NCBI GenBank assembly: GCA_903872005.1
Contig: CAIQJD010000583.1
Location: 1-6,751 of the forward strand
Length of the DNA: 6,751 bases
Direction of reading: 5' to 3'
Source: an uncultured bacterium
GTDB lineage: Bacteria > Chloroflexota > Anaerolineae > JACIWP01
Shown: positions 5,439 to 6,751 of the stretch, piece after piece
Layout of the letters: every line of letters begins with the position of its first letter
Numbering within the stretch: position 1 is the first letter of the stretch
Notes under the pieces: generated by a model
Seen by the model: the letters and a program-made list of their open reading frames with translations, nothing else
Databases searched by the model: none
Told to the model about the DNA's origin: nothing
Translations under genes and position numbers: made by a program

Positions 5439-5873
5439 TCACCCTAGTTCCGCCTCGGCGAAGCGTTTCATCCAGATCAAGAAAGCCAGCGCCTCTGACG
5501 TAGCCCGGCGATAGTCGTCTACCCCAGTGCCCTGATCCGTAATCCAATCCATGAGGGCCTGTTGACTCCGAATGCGCAGTTCGGCGAGCACCCACTGAGA
5601 AAGATGCGTGTATAGTCGCCAATAGGCATTGTTGCCCTTTTCTTTCGGTTGTCCGTTCTCTGACCCTTTGGCGCGCCAGAAAGCCAGTGTTTGACCCAAC
5701 CCATTGATCTGGATGTCGGCCGGCGCTTTCCGGCACAACTGGCCATATTCTTTGCCGAAGTTCGTCGCTTTTGCATCGCGGACACACTCCCATGCCTTCG
5801 AGGCGCGGCGCTGCTCCAAGGTACGCTGGAGGCTGTCTCCGGCGCGAGGCGCTGCACTACGTTCGGTGCTCAT
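5439..5873 (-). CDS. cmr5: Cmr5, type III-B small subunit
   Basis: Cmr5 is the small, all-helical subunit that forms the inner filament of the Cmr complex and contacts target RNA. The 144-residue product has the typical opening LEQRRASKAWECVRDAK (19-35), then YGQLCRKAPADIQINGLGQT (43-62) and LAFWRAKG. A long helical C-terminal half ends in FLIWMKRFAEAELG. Length is in the normal range for the family. Its ATG overlaps the cmr4 stop by four bases (ATGA), and a near-perfect AGGAGGTGG lies inside the end of cmr4. The two are therefore almost certainly co-translated, as expected for subunits used in similar numbers. Nothing is odd about it apart from a short, possibly disordered N-terminal stretch of about 15 residues. 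Confidence 0.93.
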   Translation of the reverse strand: MSTERSAAPRAGDSLQRTLEQRRASKAWECVRDAKATNFGKEYGQLCRKAPADIQINGLGQTLAFWRAKGSENGQPKEKGNNAYWRLYTHLSQWVLAELRIRSQQALMDWITDQGTGVDDYRRATSEALAFLIWMKRFAEAELG

Positions 5874-6751
5874 TTTCCACCTCCTGCCTGCTGGGCCTGG
5901 CCGGTGATTGCCAGTGCGACGAAGCCCTGCCCGGTGGTTTCATCACCACCCAACTGAATGCGCTGCAACTGCAAATCGGTCAACTTCTTGAAGAGACCCT
6001 CCGCGCTGAGATCCACACCATCTCTGCGCGAAGCATTGGCCAGCATGGGAGCGTAGAGCAATGTGTCCGTGGGTAGGCTCTCTGCCGTCCACAACGCGCC
6101 CGGTTCAACGGTCTTCTTCCTTGGGTCTAGTCGCACGTGCGTCTGTATCTCTGTCGCATACAACGCGAAGTCACGGAAAGCGTTTTCTGGCAAGATGCAT
6201 AGCCGACCAGGCAGCGCTGCCCGCCAATGAGCATATTCCGACGTGTGCGGCAACGCGTGTTTTGCCAGCCAACCCCCGATCTTGCCTACGCTTTCTGCGT
6301 GCTCTGTCTTGGGGCTGAAACTGAAGTCTTCGAGTACCACGTATTCGCCGGCGTTGAGCACACTTCCGTTCACCCAGGCCTGATCTGCACCAGGCGCCTT
6401 CGGCAGGGCCGTCGGCCAGTCCGTCATAGACAGGCCGGCGATAACGGCGTCCCGTTGGAAGCGCGCCAGCGCCTCGACACTTGTCGTCCAAGCGAAAACG
6501 CCGGCCAAAGATCGTACAGGGAAGAGGAGCAGTCGGGCATCGCCAAAAGACAGCGCACCGGCGTGATCACTGGCGTTGGCTGTCTCGGGACCAAAGATCG
6601 CGGCGTGCTCAGCATCGGTCAGTTTGGTTATGTCCTTGCCCTTTGTCTCCGAGCGCAGGCTCCCTTTCAGCCCGCTGGCATGGACCATGGGGTAGTTGGT
6701 CAGTCGCTCCCGCTGGATAGGCAGGTCAACTGTGCCCAGGCCGCGGCCCAC
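5870..6751 (-). CDS. cmr4: Cmr4, type III-B backbone RAMP and target-RNA nuclease (5' end missing)
   Basis: Cmr4 is the repeated backbone subunit that binds the crRNA and cuts target RNA at 6-nt steps. The 293 visible codons begin inside the first RAMP motif (VGRGLGTVDLPIQRERLTNY). The Asp in VDLPIQRE, codon 6727-6725, corresponds to the catalytic Asp of studied Cmr4 proteins and is present. Further conserved parts are PMVHASGLKGSLR, ALSFGDARLLLFPVRSLAGV (about 64-83) and the final glycine-rich segment QRIQLGGDETTGQGF. The codon at 6751-6749 is GTG, but the motif normally lies about 18 to 25 residues into the protein, so the real start is off the window and this GTG is internal. It overlaps cmr5 by 4 bases. 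All features suggest an intact, active subunit. Confidence 0.95.
   Translation of the reverse strand: MGRGLGTVDLPIQRERLTNYPMVHASGLKGSLRSETKGKDITKLTDAEHAAIFGPETANASDHAGALSFGDARLLLFPVRSLAGVFAWTTSVEALARFQRDAVIAGLSMTDWPTALPKAPGADQAWVNGSVLNAGEYVVLEDFSFSPKTEHAESVGKIGGWLAKHALPHTSEYAHWRAALPGRLCILPENAFRDFALYATEIQTHVRLDPRKKTVEPGALWTAESLPTDTLLYAPMLANASRRDGVDLSAEGLFKKLTDLQLQRIQLGGDETTGQGFVALAITGQAQQAGGGK
5877..5885 (-). promoter_or_regulatory. Strong ribosome binding site of cmr5 inside cmr4
   Basis: The minus strand reads AGGAGGTGG, then AAA and the ATG of cmr5. It encodes part of the Gly-rich C-terminal tail of Cmr4 (QQAGGGK), so the tail sequence is partly shaped by this signal. It fixes the cmr5 start and gives the small subunit strong translation. 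Confidence 0.8.

Larger units (their letters stand above)
5..6505. repeat. Highly iterated palindrome GCCGGC (about 40 copies)
   Basis: By eye I count about 40 copies, against roughly five expected in random sequence of about 60% GC. Starts include 5, 146, 150, 184, 248, 359, 583, 771, 816, 1089, 1099, 1500, 1546, 1605, 1621, 1663, 1773, 1895, 1996, 2105, 2188, 2348, 2359, 2669, 3066, 3723, 3914, 3981, 3995, 4064, 4074, 4136, 4229, 4643, 4928, 5135, 5719, 6347, 6434 and 6500. Almost all lie inside genes and in differing reading frames. They are dense in cas1, cas6 and csx15 and sparse in the cmr and TM genes. The pattern recalls the HIP1 element of cyanobacteria, but the role is unknown. Confidence 0.7.

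Noticed and set aside
6749..6751. GTG at the right edge as the cmr4 start
   Set aside because: It lies inside the conserved first RAMP motif, which normally begins after about 18 or more residues, so the true start is outside the window.
1..6751. CRISPR array
   Set aside because: No regularly spaced direct repeats of 25 to 40 bases are visible. The repeated GCCGGC is a short palindrome scattered at irregular distances within genes.

Overview
The window is one end of a type III-B (Cmr) CRISPR-Cas locus. Nearly all of it is read from the minus strand, right to left: cmr4 (its 5' end lies beyond the right edge), cmr5, cmr6, csx15, a short one-pass membrane SAVED-like protein, a two-pass membrane CARF protein, cas6, a reverse transcriptase (RT) broken by an in-frame amber codon, and cas1 (cut by the left edge). 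The only plus-strand gene I accept is a 62-residue DUF433 antitoxin-like gene between cas6 and the RT. The DNA is GC-rich (roughly 60% by eye) and carries about 40 copies of the palindrome GCCGGC. The Cas6, Csx15, RT and Cas1 sequences look like those of Chloroflexota (Chloroflexus/Roseiflexus/Caldilinea-type bacteria). That assignment is from memory of the families, not from a search.

Right part (4316-6751): cmr4, cmr5 and cmr6 encode the backbone, small and capping subunits of the Cmr interference complex. They are tightly packed, with an ATGA overlap and a 16-nt gap, and have good ribosome binding sites. Cas10/Cmr2, Cmr1 and Cmr3 should lie beyond the right edge. Cas10 would make the cyclic oligoadenylate (cOA) second messenger when target RNA is bound.

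Middle (2407-4297): this is the most interesting part, an apparent cOA signalling cassette. Csx15 belongs to a family proposed to remove cOA. It is followed by two proteins that each have N-terminal membrane helices and a C-terminal sensor domain predicted to face the cytosol. One sensor is SAVED-like (178 aa) and the other is CARF with a clear DITGGQK motif (299 aa). Neither has a recognisable nuclease, protease or other soluble effector domain, so the membrane segments themselves are the likely effectors, as in Cam1-type membrane depolarisation. Two membrane effectors with different sensor folds side by side in one operon is the main candidate for an undescribed system.

Left part (1-2403): processing and adaptation. 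cas6 makes crRNAs, and RT plus cas1 would acquire spacers, potentially from RNA. The order cas6-RT-cas1 matches the known Cas6-RT-Cas1 fusion proteins, but here the three are separate genes. The RT has a TAG at codon 43 in an otherwise intact frame, and an orphan DUF433 gene with its own plausible promoter sits antisense between cas6 and RT. No CRISPR array, tRNA, rRNA, insertion sequence or convincing terminator is visible. Outside genes the longest stretch is about 74 bases.
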